NCBI RefSeq assembly: GCF_000734895.2
Contig: NZ_CP011382.1
Span: 722,700-786,699 of the forward strand
DNA: 64,000 nucleotides
Reading direction: 5' to 3'
DNA from: Calothrix sp. 336/3
Lineage (GTDB): Bacteria > Cyanobacteriota > Cyanobacteriia > Cyanobacteriales > Nostocaceae
Position 1 is the stretch's first letter. The number at the start of each line of letters is the position of its first letter. Positions 62,960 through 64,000 of the stretch are shown here, piece by piece. The position numbers and the translations under genes were made by a program. A model generated the notes under the pieces. It had not been told where the DNA came from and ran no database searches. It worked only from the letters and a program-made list of their open reading frames with translations.

Positions 62960-63438
62960 AGCAGTATTTCCTCTGGCATCTCAAATATATGATTTTGACT
63001 CATTCCAGACAGTATTTTCCCTAACTCTAACTTTGCGTGCTTGCGAGTTACCAACACCACACCAGTCCGCAAATCGGTAGCACGCCCAACTTGCCTAAAA
63101 AACACCTCTTGCTGTTGCGGAGTCCACCAACCTAACAAAGGTTCAATCTCATCAACTACAACAAACTCAGCCGCAGTATCATTACATACTAACTTTAATA
63201 TTCCCAAAGAGTCTTCCGGACAATAGGTTTCTTCCCGTCCAATCAAATTTTCTAAAAAGTCTGGGTCAAGTGTAAAGTTGATATATTTCCAACCAGTACG
63301 GTTACAAAGCGCTCGGCAAAGGGAAGTTTTTCCAGAACGGGGCTTTCCAACAACCCAGAGAACGCGGTATCGAGCTTGCTGACTACATACCAAGCGGACT
63401 TGTTTCTCAAGTGAATCAAGCAGAGTATCAAATTTCAT
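62956..63438 (-). CDS. BrxF-like small P-loop ATPase
   Basis: 160 residues. I start at ATG 63438 (MKFDTLLDSLEKQVRLV), which overlaps the upstream stop by ATGA; the open frame runs 50 codons further upstream, out of phase with real coding in the DUF4007-like gene. Walker A is VVGKPRSGKTSLC (about 31-43), Walker B EFVVVDEIEPLL (about 91-102). Size and motifs fit BrxF, the small P-loop protein of BREX type 3, placed directly before BrxC there as here. The identification is by size, motif and order only. Confidence 0.7.
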   Translation of the reverse strand: MKFDTLLDSLEKQVRLVCSQQARYRVLWVVGKPRSGKTSLCRALCNRTGWKYINFTLDPDFLENLIGREETYCPEDSLGILKLVCNDTAAEFVVVDEIEPLLGWWTPQQQEVFFRQVGRATDLRTGVVLVTRKHAKLELGKILSGMSQNHIFEMPEEILL

Positions 63439-63998
63439 CGCTGGCTGTAGTAACGTTCTAGTAACAGGTGTGGTGGTTCCAAATACAGTCGGTTGACTGG
63501 CTCGTGTTGTGTTTGTGAAAAACTTAAACAGCCCAAACCTGTTAATTCGCTGACAAACTGACGCACCTGTGGCTCCGAAGCTTGGCAAATATGCCCCAGG
63601 CTACCTTCTTCCTTACACAATTGGGGGAAGCTTAAGGTATTCGTTTGATTGTAATGACGCCGCCACCAATCAAATAACACATACCCTATTACCAAAATTT
63701 GTGGGAAATTAGGGGAAGCTACGCTGATGGTGGTTTTTTCTTTACCTAAAATCCCTAATTTGCTAAACCCTTGCGGGCGTATGTATGTACTAATAGCTGT
63801 GGAAGGGTCTTTTTTTAGTGCGGAGCGATTTTTAACTTCATCCCCCATAACACTGGCAAAATACGAAGTAAATTGTTCAGCAGTGAAACTCAAGCCAGGT
63901 GAAAGAAATTCATTCATCAGAACACGCCACGCTTGAGAACATTCAGTGTGTTTAGTGGATAAATAATAATGCAGTATCCATTGCGTTCCCAAATCTGT
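63435..63998 (-). CDS. DUF4007-like protein, second copy, N-terminus outside the window
   Basis: The frame is open to the right edge, so the TTG at 63992 is internal; about 187 residues are visible (TDLGTQWILHYYL...). WILHYYL, SALKKDPSTAISTYI and LLLERYYSQR correspond to LWLLHWNLL, SSLKKDITCILRMYV and ALDILDKYYQ of the gene at 53476, so I call it DUF4007-like. The C-terminus is complete and its TGA overlaps the ATG of the BrxF-like gene (63435-63438). With that gene and the BrxC-like one it forms a tightly coupled operon. Confidence 0.72.
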   Translation of the reverse strand, partial: TDLGTQWILHYYLSTKHTECSQAWRVLMNEFLSPGLSFTAEQFTSYFASVMGDEVKNRSALKKDPSTAISTYIRPQGFSKLGILGKEKTTISVASPNFPQILVIGYVLFDWWRRHYNQTNTLSFPQLCKEEGSLGHICQASEPQVRQFVSELTGLGCLSFSQTQHEPVNRLYLEPPHLLLERYYSQR

Positions 63999-64000
63999 TA

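Noticed and set aside
63439..63588. Longer start for the BrxF-like protein
   Set aside because: The extra 50 codons lie in another frame of the DUF4007-like gene; the ATGA overlap at 63438 marks the real start.
51171..64000. A complete Dnd (phosphorothioation) or BREX system
   Set aside because: DndA-E, PglX, PglZ and the helicases are not in the window; only the methyltransferase, DUF4007, BrxF-like and BrxC-like parts are.
1..64000. tRNA or rRNA genes
   Set aside because: I scanned the gaps for tRNA-like cloverleaf ends and rRNA motifs and saw none; a covariance search would be needed to be sure.

Overview
The window looks like chromosome of a filamentous, Nostocales-type cyanobacterium. 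This rests on the abundant octamer GCGATCGC (HIP1), a PxcA/CemA-type proton-extrusion protein, the fused molybdate transporter ModBC, Uma2 proteins, heptamer STRR repeats, and several dispersed palindromic repeats. I place it only to that level; no rRNA or tRNA was recognised to sharpen it.

Region 1 (1-23.5 kb) is mostly ordinary chromosome. It holds the end of an unrecognised gene, a small membrane protein, and a 1556-residue hybrid histidine kinase with eight PAS domains. These are followed by modBC, leuS, proline iminopeptidase, S-formylglutathione hydrolase, moaA and rpsD, then three adjacent secreted proteins (two with TPRs), an aspartoacylase gene broken by one in-frame TGA, and a divergent LysR regulator. 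ModBC and MoaA both serve the molybdenum cofactor.

Region 2 (23.5-50 kb) mixes secreted proteases with housekeeping genes. Three trypsin-like serine proteases (24.0, 28.2 and 46.6 kb) and one subtilisin (34 kb) are present; the first two share leader peptide and 5' untranslated sequence. A 101-residue secreted protein at 15.7 kb carries the same YWT-R-KAKP propeptide-like motif without a protease domain. Also here are pxcA, a beta-carbonic anhydrase, S-(hydroxymethyl)glutathione dehydrogenase (partner of the esterase at 14.7 kb in formaldehyde detoxification), a dipeptide-type ABC ATPase, a short Fic protein, and groL under a perfect CIRCE operator. A WecA/MraY-type transferase, a fatty-acid desaturase, a GST, an IS1-family element with 8-bp target duplications, and an osmoprotectant ABC transporter complete the region.

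Region 3 (50-64 kb) is an accessory defence-like island studded with mobile DNA. After an IS5-type element comes a phosphorothioation-associated methyltransferase homologue with a duplicated domain (minus strand). Divergent to it is an ATGA-coupled pair, a DUF4007-like protein and a BrxC-like ATPase, whose reading frame ends inside a palindrome where a TnpB gene begins. An IS630 element and a small protein follow, then an XRE-HTH/HNH fusion protein preceded by direct repeats. Pointing back from the right edge is a second DUF4007-like gene (cut by the window) ATGA-coupled to a BrxF-like small P-loop protein and a second BrxC-like ATPase cut to 433 residues. The two cassettes therefore face each other, and both look 3'-truncated. 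No DndA-E, PglX, PglZ or helicase gene is inside the window, so this is a remnant, or part of a system continuing to the right, rather than a complete known system.
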